From assembly GCA_023653785.1 (NCBI GenBank), contig JAMKCH010019846.1, positions 1-64,000 on the forward strand: 64,000 bases of DNA. Reading direction: 5' to 3'. The stretch comes from Ophioderma brevispina. Lineage: Eukaryota; Echinodermata; Ophiuroidea; Amphilepidida; Ophiodermatidae. Position numbers and translations under genes: made by a program. Of this stretch, positions 63,101 to 64,000 are shown one piece after another (the stretch's first letter is position 1; every line of letters begins with the position of its first letter). Under the pieces are notes generated by a model, which saw only the letters and a list, made by a program, of their open reading frames with translations, had not been told where the DNA came from and ran no database searches.

Positions 63101-63664
63101 AAACAAGTTTGTCTCAGAAGAATCGCGCGCATTATGTTTAACATTGGTTTGACCTGCATATTTTTTTTTTTTTTAGTTTTTAACTCATTTTAAAACTTTG
63201 ATTTTGTAAAAAATTTTACTTTTTTTAAAAAAAAATGAAATATTTGGGCCAAAACATTGAAAAAAGTGGGCCAAAATGCATAAAAAAAAATGCATTTTGC
63301 ATTAGCCATTTTTCACATTTCTTCTGTCTTCTTTCTTCTGAGACAAACTTGTTTTTTGTTGGCCTAACCTGAATGCTAAGTGAACATTGGTTTTATTATT
63401 ACCTTACATGCCTGCTTCAAAATTTTCCTGCAGGAATTGGCTTTTAAAGTAGCACTTATATTAGCGAACTGCAATCTTCTGAAATAGGGTTGTATTCTTT
63501 GATTCACAATCTAAGACCACCTTCAGCATTTCAACTTCTGGTGTGAGTAAGAAACAGGGCAATCTTAGAAGAGGAGAATCCAGACCTAGAAAGTGGTGAT
63601 GTGATCAAGGTGCTACTCCAAAATGGAGAACATTGTCTCGGAAGAAAAGAAGTAGGAAGCCAAT
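20961..63664 (+). CDS. WDHD1 / AND-1 (Ctf4 homologue), multi-exon gene, 3' end incomplete
   Basis: The joined exons encode the WD repeat and HMG-box DNA-binding protein of animals. It is a nuclear replisome adaptor that holds DNA polymerase alpha-primase and other clients to the CMG helicase. The recognised order is an N-terminal WD40 propeller with CGSDGDVRIW and SACDGAFKVW, then an acidic linker (DDDDDMDDDM). Next is the SepB-type second propeller (FMKWNSIGIVRCY, DVEFHDTSVHHA, GPVVCMAGHG, SDHYWVIGVNEN, CIPCKGSSFPPTLPRP), a helical bundle (HAVGLAIKYASRSRR), a disordered tail with RRNPFTKSG and SVFDNI, and an HMG box. Exons 2-6 and 9-17 are open with clean GT..AG sites and matching phases. 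Exons 1, 7, 8, 18 and those further 3' carry one-base frame breaks. Domain order and motif identity leave little doubt about the family. The start is the ATG at 20961. The basic C-terminal tail was not found. Confidence 0.96.
22400..22782. mobile_element. Family C element (CTAATAAACGCCCC ends), copy 2, private to unit 2
   Basis: Ends CCTAATAAACGCCCC and GGGGTTATTAGG are inverted repeats, with a decayed internal copy (CTAATAAAGCCC) and the same ATGCACCGCCCC subterminal block seen in copy 1 at 12300. The empty site is visible in unit 1 near 20808. Hence this is an insertion with its unoccupied site in the same window. Confidence 0.8.
22946..23141 (+). pseudogene. Second copy of WDHD1 exon 1, damaged
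   Basis: Corresponds base for base to 20961-21145, but the start codon region reads ACATCATTCCCACATAACAC in place of ACATGGCCCCACTAACA. Frame breaks also lie before and after the CGSDGDVRI stretch. It retains GGACAATGG...GAATGACCCAGA, and GCAGTCAAGGTAG at the donor. Reading the two copies together gives the blade WKDNGGLNDPESIKVGE, closer to the family than either alone. It is either a decayed tandem copy or the other allele with base-calling errors. Confidence 0.8.
23171..23965. other. Intron 1, 5' part, nothing recognised
   Basis: Unique-looking intronic sequence between the tandem duplication and the LINE relic. Confidence 0.45.
23970..25780 (-). pseudogene. LINE ORF2 relic (second family) in intron 1
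   Basis: Minus-strand translation gives, in order, ELRRETQSACEEWWK and DHHGELLTDP near 25570-25760 (linker before the RT), a fragmented RT with NRTISLSSHASNI near 25160-25210, and the catalytic RRFADDQAMVASTEDRDWQR near 24620-24690. Then come LYLGSLLTENGKSQTEIRAR near 24440-24500, VWRRVEKVSWKDRTNE near 24245, and RLEGKKPRGRKENR near 24085. Many stops and shifts interrupt it. The C-terminal RRVEKVSW / RPRGRK tail separates it from the CR1/L2-like relics elsewhere in the window. Non-functional. Confidence 0.88.
25781..26386. other. Intron 1, 3' part
   Basis: No repeat paired. The intron ends with CTCATGCAG just before exon 2. Confidence 0.5.
26387..26539 (+). CDS. WDHD1 exon 2 (WD40 propeller)
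   Basis: Open across 153 bases between ATGCAG and GTAAAG. It encodes YGRLYTASDSNTVQAHTFPD followed by GPDGILTRFTAP and EDGTKMAAGS, closely matching the second blade of the family. It enters after the first base of a split codon and leaves with two bases (AG) of a Ser codon that exon 3 completes. Confidence 0.95.
26540..27135. other. Intron 2
   Basis: No repeat with a partner in the window. A GGGACCAGGCGCC / GGACCAGGAGCC patch near 26890-27025 gives weak internal symmetry. Ends with TTGGCTTGCAG. Confidence 0.45.
27136..27247 (+). CDS. WDHD1 exon 3 (WD40 propeller)
   Basis: Encodes SDFTINVVDIEEPNNVTKYK then GHTAPVLSVALDPQLEYL, including the GH at the start of the next WD repeat. The 112-base length fits the phase of exon 2 (one base completing Ser) and ends in phase 0 before GTAAGTAT. 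Confidence 0.95.
27248..29284. other. Intron 3, 5' part
   Basis: Nothing supported. A perfect CGCGGTCC-G-GGACCGCG dyad lies near 29210. The 101-codon minus ORF at 28212-28517 has no domain. Confidence 0.4.
29285..29505 (+). repeat. Dispersed repeat family F, copy 1
   Basis: Matches 50693-50905 over about 215 bp. Shared blocks are ATACTTTGTT, ATCACCTAATAGG, TTTGGCTTTTGTTTAT, CACTGCGTCT, CACTATTCT, TATCAATTC and AGTGTT/GGTGTGAAGAG. No terminal inverted repeat or coding capacity is evident. Confidence 0.75.
29603..29656 (+). CDS. WDHD1 exon 4 (WD40 propeller)
   Basis: A 54-base micro-exon between TTTTTGCAG and GTAAGT, encoding ASSACDGAFKVWELSESD in phase 0. The ACDG...VW pattern is the typical end of a WD repeat and matches the family's third blade. 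A longer ORF that runs into it from the intron is not real. Confidence 0.95.
29811..30000 (+). repeat. Two-copy tandem repeat, period 101 bp
   Basis: The block starting ATTTTTCCAACTGAAAAATT at 29811 recurs at 29912, identical for about 65 bases and diverging in the last third of the unit. The first base block is itself a short dyad (TTTTTCCAACTGAAAAA). A local intronic tandem duplication. Confidence 0.85.
30001..31675. other. Intron 4, remainder
   Basis: AT-rich, with no repeat partner in the window. Ends with a pyrimidine-rich TTTTTTTCATTTCCAG. Confidence 0.45.
31676..31722 (+). CDS. WDHD1 exon 5 (WD40 propeller)
   Basis: A 47-base exon encoding TWLKSVSVIPKCSDVR (phase 0 in, two bases out). 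The residues P.KCSDV align with the family sequence just before the CRLAWQPKSG motif. Donor AG|GTAAGC. Confidence 0.92.
31816..32002. mobile_element. hAT-like MITE with CAGGGGTTCTCAA ends
   Basis: The left end CAGGGGTTCTCAATA and the reverse complement of the right end (CAGGAGTTCTCAATTA) are terminal inverted repeats. Inside, GTGGGCCAAATCCGGCCCGCCAA is typical of Charlie-type hAT non-autonomous elements. The flanking octamers GTGTAGGG and GTGAGGTT could be a decayed 8-bp target-site duplication. Length is 187 bp. Confidence 0.8.
32656..32793. mobile_element. 138-bp palindromic MITE in intron 5
   Basis: Arms of about 40 bp: CTTAAGCCCATGATATACTT..CCAGTAGCAGCGAGCGATT and the complement of AATCGCTTGCTGCGACTGG..AAGTATATAATGGGTTTTAAG. 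Only a few mismatches. The central loop (about 55 bp) contains TGCTCATGAGCA, a 12-bp palindrome. No coding capacity. Confidence 0.8.
32894..32942 (+). CDS. WDHD1 exon 6 (WD40 propeller)
   Basis: A 49-base exon between TTTATTTCAG and GTAAGT. The first base completes a Ser codon, then LSKTLCRIAWQPKSGT follows. CRIAWQPKSG is almost identical to the vertebrate motif. Ends in phase 0. Confidence 0.95.
33311..33500. mobile_element. 190-bp MITE with TGACGTCA in both ends (family G), copy 1, intron 6
   Basis: Terminal inverted repeats of about 36 bp: TACTTTGTTTCGGTCTCAAG..TTTGGGGGTGACGTCA and the complement of TGACGTCACCCCCAAACTTG..AGATCGAACAGAGTA. TA dinucleotides flank both sides, as expected for a TA target duplication. 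The interior matches copy 2 (39409-39598), and both are exactly 190 bp. TGACGTCA is a consensus cAMP-response element, so each copy carries candidate CREB/ATF sites. Confidence 0.88.
34413..34608 (+). CDS. WDHD1 exon 7 (WD40 propeller), frame broken
   Basis: Three pieces in different frames together give the expected blade pair: VPLERRYKVYERAD.MWPSH (the equivalent of the KLYRRESW region), then a short SIAS.SPCGK stretch, then ASSHGKTICVWDIATRKMLE. One-base losses are inferred near 34420, before 34500 and near 34547. A donor is present only as ACA|GTAACC. The amino-acid match across all three frames argues for a real exon with sequence errors. Confidence 0.85.
35640..35815 (+). repeat. Possible tRNA-derived SINE fragment
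   Basis: Contains GGTTTGAATCCCACCC at 35727, close to the tRNA/SINE B-box form GGTTCGANNCC, inside a stretch with CCAGGGGACCACCCCTGG symmetry. No clear A box was found and no second copy was identified in the window. Confidence 0.35.
35908..36050 (+). CDS. WDHD1 exon 8 (end of WD40 propeller), frame broken
   Basis: After TTCATAG the exon reads KKHHKGHTFCG. A one-base shift near 35940 is needed to continue PWHHGGQDEIAYTDVMG..GGTTDKPFKMV, which aligns with the GYAICGLAWHP....ISYTDAEG region of the family. A stop follows MV unless another shift is allowed. The donor is GTATGA. Expected position, content and boundaries support a real exon with base errors. Confidence 0.85.
36380..36660 (+). mobile_element. 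3' tail of a non-LTR retrotransposon
   Basis: Contains GGAAGGGCATCTGG near 36515, then AATCCGGCCGCCCCCGTTTAG and GGGACAGAAATGGATTTAAA near 36588-36630. The last block recurs as the 3' end of the LINE fragment at 50200-50250 (GGATCCGGCCACCCCCGCTTA). It ends in a short ACTGACTGACTGATAA repeat, typical of a LINE 3' terminus. No protein fragment is recognisable here. Confidence 0.65.
36661..37397. other. Intron 8, 3' part
   Basis: No paired repeat or gene. Ends with TATAATTTCAG. Confidence 0.45.
37398..37623 (+). CDS. WDHD1 exon 9 (acidic linker)
   Basis: Open for 226 bases, phase 0 in and one base out. It encodes VNPADLFDDYAEDDGDLLDA, a Ser/Lys patch, then GGGDDDDDMDDDMLIPTQHR and RIMQIQDENSNG. 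NPADLFDD matches the DYNDLFDG motif after the first propeller, and the acidic run is characteristic of the linker between the propellers. The donor is GTTAGT, slightly off consensus. Confidence 0.95.
37624..39408. other. Intron 9, 5' part
   Basis: No repeat partner found. The 120-codon ORF at 38728-39090 lies wholly inside this intron, lacks any recognisable domain and is not called as a gene. Confidence 0.45.
39409..39598. mobile_element. 190-bp MITE with TGACGTCA ends (family G), copy 2, intron 9
   Basis: Same length and sequence layout as 33311-33500, with TA on both sides. Here the left CRE-like octamer is decayed to TGACATCA while the right one is intact. The two copies share GCGACTTTGCATTCGCTCTA in the interior. 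Confidence 0.88.
39687..39859 (+). CDS. WDHD1 exon 10 (start of SepB propeller)
   Basis: After CTTTTCAG, two bases complete Asp, then GSSKPGDIGGDD, LGGLEDVLKERQPVYQGPNF and FIPGSTPEHLFSRFM. The GSTPxHLxxRFM block is the conserved entry to the second propeller. Ends in phase 0 before GTAAGA. Exon length is 173. Confidence 0.96.
39860..40204. other. Intron 10, 5' part
   Basis: Nothing recognised. Confidence 0.4.
40205..40410. mobile_element. 206-bp MITE with AAGGTCCGT ends
   Basis: The left end AAGGTCCGTATACACTTTAC and the reverse complement of the right end (AAGGTCCGTTCATACTTTAC) pair for about 45 bp, continuing CGCATCTGTGTT / CGGATCTGTGTTAC. No coding capacity. Confidence 0.78.
40659..40843 (+). 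CDS. WDHD1 exon 11 (SepB propeller)
   Basis: Encodes KWNSIGIVRCYDTEDESSID, VEFHDTSVHHALHFDNQLSH, then TMADLSREAVVMACESMEDN. Near-identical to the vertebrate blocks WNSIGIIRCY and DVEFHDTSIHHA. 185 bases, phase 0 in, two bases out at AAG|GTAATG. Confidence 0.97.
40873..41256. mobile_element. MITE with AGCAG..CTTATTATATTCAC ends and an inner hairpin
   Basis: The ends (AGCAGGGCTTATTATATTCA and, reverse-complemented, AGCAGCAGTCCTATTCACAG) are imperfect inverted repeats, followed on each side by CGAAACG-type sequence. Inside, CATTTCATTGATTATATCAC and GTGATAATCAACGAAATG form a strong hairpin at 40972-41022. Confidence 0.65.
41611..41692 (+). CDS. WDHD1 exon 12 (SepB propeller)
   Basis: An 82-base exon after TTCATTACTAG. 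It completes Ser, then QLVCYHFASWDTQKEWTTAM and PKGENIK. The CxHFxSWDxxKEW motif is conserved in the family. Phase 0 at the GTAAGG donor. The apparent 170-codon ORF here is this exon read through into the intron. Confidence 0.96.
41693..42357. other. Intron 12, 5' part
   Basis: Nothing recognised except a long open stretch that continues exon 12 and ends at 42109. It has no conserved content beyond the exon. Confidence 0.4.
42358..42702. mobile_element. 345-bp MITE rich in TGCATGT (family B), complete copy
   Basis: The ends CAGTGCTCAATTTA and TAAATCGAGCACTG match in 13 of 14 positions as inverted repeats. The interior has at least six ATGCAC/GTGCAT motifs in both orientations that can fold on each other. 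A truncated, inverted relative lies at 8149-8292. Confidence 0.82.
42796..43124. mobile_element. MITE with TAGGTGACGAAAA ends and CCCGACCGACCC motif
   Basis: The left end TAGGTGACGAAAATAAAAAA and the reverse complement of the right end (TAAGGCGACGAAAAAAGAAA) pair, followed by CTGTTTTAC and a GCCCGACCGACCC block on each side. The interior is T/A-rich. The element at 58112-58816 shares the GACCGACCC subterminal motif and may be a relative. Confidence 0.75.
43499..44001. mobile_element. 503-bp non-autonomous DNA element with CTTTTCACAC ends
   Basis: Left end AAGCTTTTCACACCGAGCCA..GTGATCAATCCACTTTCGCG and, reverse-complemented, right end AAGGCTTTTCACACTGAGCA..GGGATCGATCCACTTTTGCG. About 50 bp of strong inverted repeat. 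The 104-codon ORF across the right half has no transposase motif, so it is non-autonomous. Possible 8-bp target copies (CTTATTTA / CTTATCAT) are weak. Confidence 0.82.
44317..44482 (+). CDS. WDHD1 exon 13 (SepB propeller)
   Basis: Encodes ALTAGFGWVAVATDKRLVRT, FTVSGIQREIVAIPGPVVCM and AGHGKQLMVVYHLGTG. GPVVxMAGHGxQL is a signature of the family. 166 bases, phase 0 in and one base out (ACA G|GTGGGT). Confidence 0.97.
44483..45427. other. Intron 13, with a possible LINE 3' end
   Basis: Around 44900-45385 the sequence has the look of a degraded retrotransposon: broken coding-like stretches and a 3' end TGAATAAACTGG. No motif identifies it. The remainder is unrecognised. Confidence 0.3.
45428..45545 (+). 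CDS. WDHD1 exon 14 (SepB propeller)
   Basis: After TATCCAG: G|GIPGDQCLGVKLINVAGKKR then HVMSDQGLPISPKSTLTWIG. GDQCLGV is conserved. 118 bases; two bases (GG) of the next Gly are left at the GTAAGC donor. Confidence 0.96.
45940..46410 (+). mobile_element. Element family E, copy 2 (one defined end)
   Basis: Contains GCTAATATTGATGGTAAACC, ATTAAAACA, then a run of GAGGGAAATTTT repeats (46200-46335), ATATGGCCTTTTATCTGAT, GATACTACTGGGTAAATC and the end GCACGCACCTTTAA. The last block is the complement of the TTAAAGGTGC that begins the copy at 53417. The left end is not recognisable. Confidence 0.6.
46707..46812 (+). CDS. WDHD1 exon 15 (SepB propeller)
   Basis: Completes Gly, then FSAEGTPVTVDTEGVVRLLN and RSLMSWTQVAHTRAH. 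FSAEGTP and EGxVRxLNR match the family closely. 106 bases, phase 0 at GTAAGA. Confidence 0.96.
47062..47238 (+). CDS. WDHD1 exon 16 (end of SepB propeller)
   Basis: Encodes AKSRSDHYWVIGVNENSKQL, RCIPCKGSSFPPTLPRPAAI and VLPFELPFCEMETEKGKLE. These are among the most conserved stretches of the protein. Exactly 59 codons between TTTTAAAG and GTATGT. Confidence 0.97.
47670..48001 (+). repeat. 332-bp direct repeat, copy 1
   Basis: From CAAATTGTTCATCTAGC to GGTACAAACTATACAT. Identical to 48246-48577 except for one base (TTTCAATATTGACC here, TTTCAATGTTGACC there). The copies lie 576 bp apart, separated by the 244-bp GC-rich insert. Confidence 0.9.
48002..48245. mobile_element. GC-rich 244-bp insert ending in poly-T
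   Basis: Begins TTAGAGCCCTGCGGGGCACC, has several CGGTCCGG/GGGTCGGG motifs in both orientations (internal palindromes such as CCCGGTCCGGTCCGGG) and finishes with about 22 T bases. Composition is far more GC-rich than its surroundings. It looks like a small non-autonomous element, but the family is not recognised. Confidence 0.65.
48246..48577 (+). repeat. 332-bp direct repeat, copy 2
   Basis: Second copy of 47670-48001, continuing seamlessly into the right arm of the foldback. The near identity (one difference) means a very recent duplication or an assembly join. Confidence 0.9.
48775..49679. other. Intron 16, middle part
   Basis: A short inverted pair (TGATGCGCTG near 49174 and CAGCGCATGATG near 49262) frames about 100 bp with CGCG motifs and may be another small hairpin element. 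The rest is unrecognised. Confidence 0.35.
49680..50260 (+). pseudogene. LINE ORF2 3' fragment (C-terminal end) with 3' tail
   Basis: Plus-strand translation gives CKSCVRSVMLYGGETWCLSE at 49780-49840, then after shifts RTERAMIRAMCGMKLMDRMK, DLMQMLGLEEAMDRLAKPKS, YGHVLKKDDEHALRRAFEFE and GSRRRGHPKKTWKKQVE. This is the typical C terminus of a non-LTR ORF2 (LYGGETW, GHPKKTW). It ends with a GGATCCGGCCACCCCCGCTTA / CGGATTTAAAAC 3' tail shared with 36590-36630. The 171-codon minus ORF opposite is a shadow of this G/A-rich strand. Confidence 0.88.
50693..50905 (+). repeat. Dispersed repeat family F, copy 2
   Basis: Same orientation and order of blocks as 29285-29505, with roughly three quarters of positions identical by eye. 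Lies in intron 16, just before exon 17. Confidence 0.75.
51083..51214 (+). CDS. WDHD1 exon 17 (start of helical bundle)
   Basis: Exactly 44 codons between TTTTTACAG and GTAAGT. It encodes ESYWKTELLCQHSQHAASLG then YEVDEFAQARAEREKQDSIM and KLFA, matching the helical bundle that follows the SepB propeller. A charged, amphipathic composition (ARAEREKQD) is seen. Confidence 0.94.
51215..53142. other. Intron 17
   Basis: A (TA)n run lies at 51370-51395. A retroposon-like tail (TTATAAAGCGCTATATAAAT) lies at about 52920-52940, a phrase common at SINE/LINE 3' ends, but no body could be identified. Confidence 0.4.
53143..53333 (+). CDS. WDHD1 exon 18 (helical bundle), one frame break
   Basis: Starts in phase 0 after GTACAG: LACQDRARVIFHREICRLMT then SEHAVGLAIKYASRSRRMEL. 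One base is lost near 53265, after which the next frame continues RLSKIAQEMMEAKRRREERR. LAIKYASRSR is almost invariant in the family. The first residues (CQDRARV against the expected CK.ERE) hint at compensating indels. Donor AAG|GTGAAC. Confidence 0.9.
53735..53830. repeat. GGACCATATGGTCC dyad cluster
   Basis: CTCCAGAACCATATGGT at 53749 and AGGACCATATGGTCCTGGAG at 53799 form overlapping palindromes. The same CTCCAGGACCATAT phrase recurs at 56564. A related cluster lies at 56455-56580. Confidence 0.6.
54700..56350 (-). pseudogene. CR1/jockey-like LINE reverse-transcriptase relic nested in family E
   Basis: On the minus strand: LKPI and VPN near 56290, then NNYRPISLLSSSPKVLEK near 56120, SFITKHDIL near 56060, FYSNITEDLDN near 55965, and FPINFNDNFGVP..SILGPL near 55720-55770. 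The altered catalytic FGDDTN follows near 55645, and KELINPNFELV near 55570. Frameshifts break it at several places. The FGDDT version of the FADDT motif is clear. It is a different copy from the relic at 13-15 kb. Confidence 0.87.
56400..56640. repeat. Cluster of ATATGCTCC..GGAGCATAT palindromes
   Basis: AATATGCTCCGGGAGCATATT at 56463 is a perfect palindrome around its central base. GCAAATATGCTCCTGGAGCA lies at 56518 and ATATGCTCCAGGACCATATT at 56559. AGAATATTTATCCAGATTACC on the right and GATAAATATTCTAAATC in the middle give further symmetry. It could be a foldback element or a dense array of dyad binding sites. Confidence 0.7.
56890..57755. other. Intron after exon 18, 3' part
   Basis: No repeat paired and no gene recognised. 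Confidence 0.4.
57756..57978 (+). CDS. Probable WDHD1 tail exon (acidic/basic linker), frame broken
   Basis: Bounded by ATTATTAG and GTAAGA. The best readable parts are EEEMEEIVREITLP (57867-57908) and SPERRLQNPFLITQAKNW (57925-57978). The family has an acidic stretch and a VNPFKVS motif in this part, which the RLQNPF phrase may match. Several shifts are needed to join the pieces. Moderate confidence. Confidence 0.5.
58112..58816. mobile_element. 705-bp element with TAGGCATAAAAAA ends
   Basis: The left end TAGGCCATAAAAAAAATTGT and the reverse complement of the right end (TAGGCATAAAAAATGGTGTT) pair, followed by GGCG and GACCG/CGACCGACCC motifs. It is similar in style to 42796-43124. The ORFs inside show no transposase motif. 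Confidence 0.65.
58940..59038 (+). CDS. Possible WDHD1 tail exon
   Basis: Preceded by TTTTCCTTTCCAG and followed by GTGAGT. The sequence gives ENLVWSSETLPN, then a stop, then DIGDRDTNTENFEIINLTAM in one frame. It lies in the right place between tail exons, but no family motif confirms it, because this part of WDHD1 is poorly conserved. Confidence 0.35.
59163..59327 (+). CDS. WDHD1 tail exon with RRNPFTKSG, frame broken
   Basis: After TTTTTTTCAG it reads DIFQSALPSSQPTRRNPFTK SGSIWSDNHRPTCSK. A shift near 59270 is then needed to reach TSVFDNIRRYHQNKNPGP before GTAAGC. RRNPFTKS and SVFDNI align with the RVNPFKVS and STNILDNM phrases of the vertebrate protein. Confidence 0.7.
59662..60010 (+). 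repeat. Dispersed repeat family H, copy 1
   Basis: Shares an ordered series of blocks with 61140-61490: CCACTTCC, TTGAATGG, TCACTGTGATGGTGAAGA, TTATTCGCTACA, GGTCGTCTGCT.TGACCTGG, GCACTTTCCGATA and TCTGAACTCGGAAGG / TCTGACTCGATAGG. It is about 350 bp and found only in the 3' part of the gene. Confidence 0.75.
60515..60702 (+). CDS. WDHD1 tail exon (Lys/Ser-rich), probable
   Basis: Between a CACAAAAG acceptor and GTGAGT. One frame gives NATSKKGKIHATLFKSKGKQ QSLLNGHAEKS, followed by a stop, and another frame reads on toward KKDVKQTQGGAANKK. The basic, low-complexity composition suits the disordered segment before the HMG box. No strong motif. Confidence 0.5.
60895..61130 (+). mobile_element. 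tRNA-derived SINE
   Basis: TGGTCAGTGGATTGATTTCC (A-box region) is followed by GTGGGTTCGAGCCTCGC, an excellent B box, at 60946. A tRNA-unrelated body follows with CGAGGTAAGCTTTACCTC (a dyad) and CCTTGCTGGGAGGTAACA. This is a polymerase III promoter arrangement, but it is not a tRNA gene, because the acceptor and anticodon stems do not fold. The copy lies in an intron. Confidence 0.7.
61140..61490 (+). repeat. Dispersed repeat family H, copy 2
   Basis: Matches 59662-60010. The 91-codon ORF at 61213-61488 lies entirely inside the repeat and is therefore not a gene. Confidence 0.75.
61491..62589. other. Intron, nothing recognised apart from a small dyad
   Basis: Around 62265-62325 GGAAATAGAACGCCTATTTTCC and GGAAAATAGGGCGTCTATTTTCC surround TGACGTCA, a CRE-like octamer at 62291. 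It resembles in style, but is not the same as, the family G ends. Confidence 0.4.
62590..62930 (+). repeat. AGGTCA-rich dispersed repeat, third copy
   Basis: Same block order as 20199-20620 and 21800-22260: TATTGCGAGGGTG, GTGTTCCAGTTTG, CCAGACTTGGGGTTA, TCATATGTGG, TCAAAGGTCATGGACAAAGG and GAGGTCATGT. This shows that the repeat is dispersed, not confined to the tandem units. Confidence 0.75.
63086..63369. mobile_element. MITE with AAGTTTGTCTCAGAAGAA ends
   Basis: The left arm contains AACAAGTTTGTCTCAGAAGAA and the right arm its exact complement TTCTTCTGAGACAAACTTGTT. The outer ends GGTAAGCC and GGCCTAACC (reverse-complemented GGTTAGGCC) extend the inverted repeat to about 37 bp. The interior is A/T-rich with a TTTTGCATT/AATGCA dyad. 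Confidence 0.85.
63433..63664 (+). CDS. WDHD1 HMG-box exon, frame broken
   Basis: Around 63515 the sequence reads RPPSAFQL, then after a shift NRAILEEENPDLESGDVIK (63557-63612), KWRTLS (63622-63639) and EEKK.EANA. The order aligns with the vertebrate RPKTGFQMW...ENRSNILSDNPD...FRVLSTEERKVW HMG box. At least three one-base changes are needed, one giving TGG for Trp in place of TAGG at 63652. Possible acceptor CCTGCAG at 63433. The domain binds DNA in a non-sequence-specific way. Confidence 0.82.
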
Positions 63665-64000
63665 GCTACTTGCCATTCATATATTGCCTCATATCTGAGC
63701 CGAAATTTGTCACGTTCAGTGTGGTCCTGTGGTACTCTTCTGTCACACCCAGAGTGACTATGGTTGACCACCAATCTCTCCACCTACAAGAAATTTTCTT
63801 GTGAGGAACCCGACAAGGCGACACCATGCATACTGGACGGTGGTCCTTTGAGGTACATAACATATCAGGTTTGCAAACCCCTGTGGTCCCAACATTAACT
63901 GGGAGATTCCCCATATTTGATGCACTGAATCAACTCATACTGTGTGGTGTCATGGGGTGGTTACGTCAGAGTACCGCCGCCCACGGGTAGCTACTTCAAG
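63665..64000. other. End of window, nothing recognised
   Basis: The Lys/Arg-rich C terminus expected after the HMG box is not visible. The open stretches on both strands overlap and show no domain. Either an intron follows or the sequence is too altered to read. Confidence 0.4.

Noticed and set aside
20961..63664. WDHD1 as a pseudogene because of its frame breaks
   Set aside because: Introns are retained, so it is not retroposed. Fourteen exons are intact with matching phases, and the broken exons keep conserved residues in alternate frames. Local sequence error explains the pattern better.

Overview
This window is genomic DNA from an invertebrate animal. It is AT-rich, the genes have GT..AG introns, and the introns and flanks are packed with degraded non-LTR retrotransposons and many short inverted-repeat (MITE-like) elements. 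I see no bacterial, viral or organellar gene. The one cellular gene resembles its vertebrate counterpart closely, and the repeat style suggests a marine invertebrate, possibly a deuterostome (hemichordate, echinoderm or lancelet). The species cannot be fixed from the sequence alone.

Layout: 1-20.9 kb is upstream DNA with no gene I can support. It holds hairpin and MITE elements and two LINE reverse-transcriptase relics on the minus strand (10.1-10.3 kb and 13.0-14.9 kb). From about 20.96 kb to at least 63.66 kb, on the plus strand, lies a multi-exon gene for WDHD1/AND-1, the animal homologue of yeast Ctf4. This replisome adaptor links the CMG helicase to DNA polymerase alpha-primase. Exons for the N-terminal WD40 propeller (21-36 kb), an acidic linker (37.4 kb), the SepB propeller (39.7-47.2 kb), the helical bundle (51.1-53.3 kb), a poorly conserved tail (57.8-60.7 kb) and an HMG box (63.5 kb) appear in the expected order. 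The last residues of the protein are not recognisable before the window ends.

Two features deserve most attention. First, the first coding exon lies in a roughly 2-kb unit present twice in tandem (19.23-21.16 and 21.17-23.17 kb). The copies differ by many one-base indels and by one private insertion of about 0.4 kb each. A second site (47.67-48.58 kb) shows a 332-bp direct repeat, identical apart from one base, flanking a 244-bp insertion. Both look like two alleles laid end to end by an assembler, although real duplication is not excluded. Second, the reading frame is clean in exons 2-6 and 9-17 but broken by single-base indels in exons 1, 7, 8, 18 and everything 3' of it. This patchiness suggests locally poor consensus sequence rather than a dead gene.

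The introns host a rich set of MITE families. They include a TA-flanked 190-bp family present twice with a CRE-like TGACGTCA in its ends, a TTAA-bounded family with a LINE nested inside one copy, a hAT-like element, and several near-perfect hairpins. I found no convincing new multi-gene system; the value of the window is in the WDHD1 gene structure, the suspected haplotype duplications and the repeat families.
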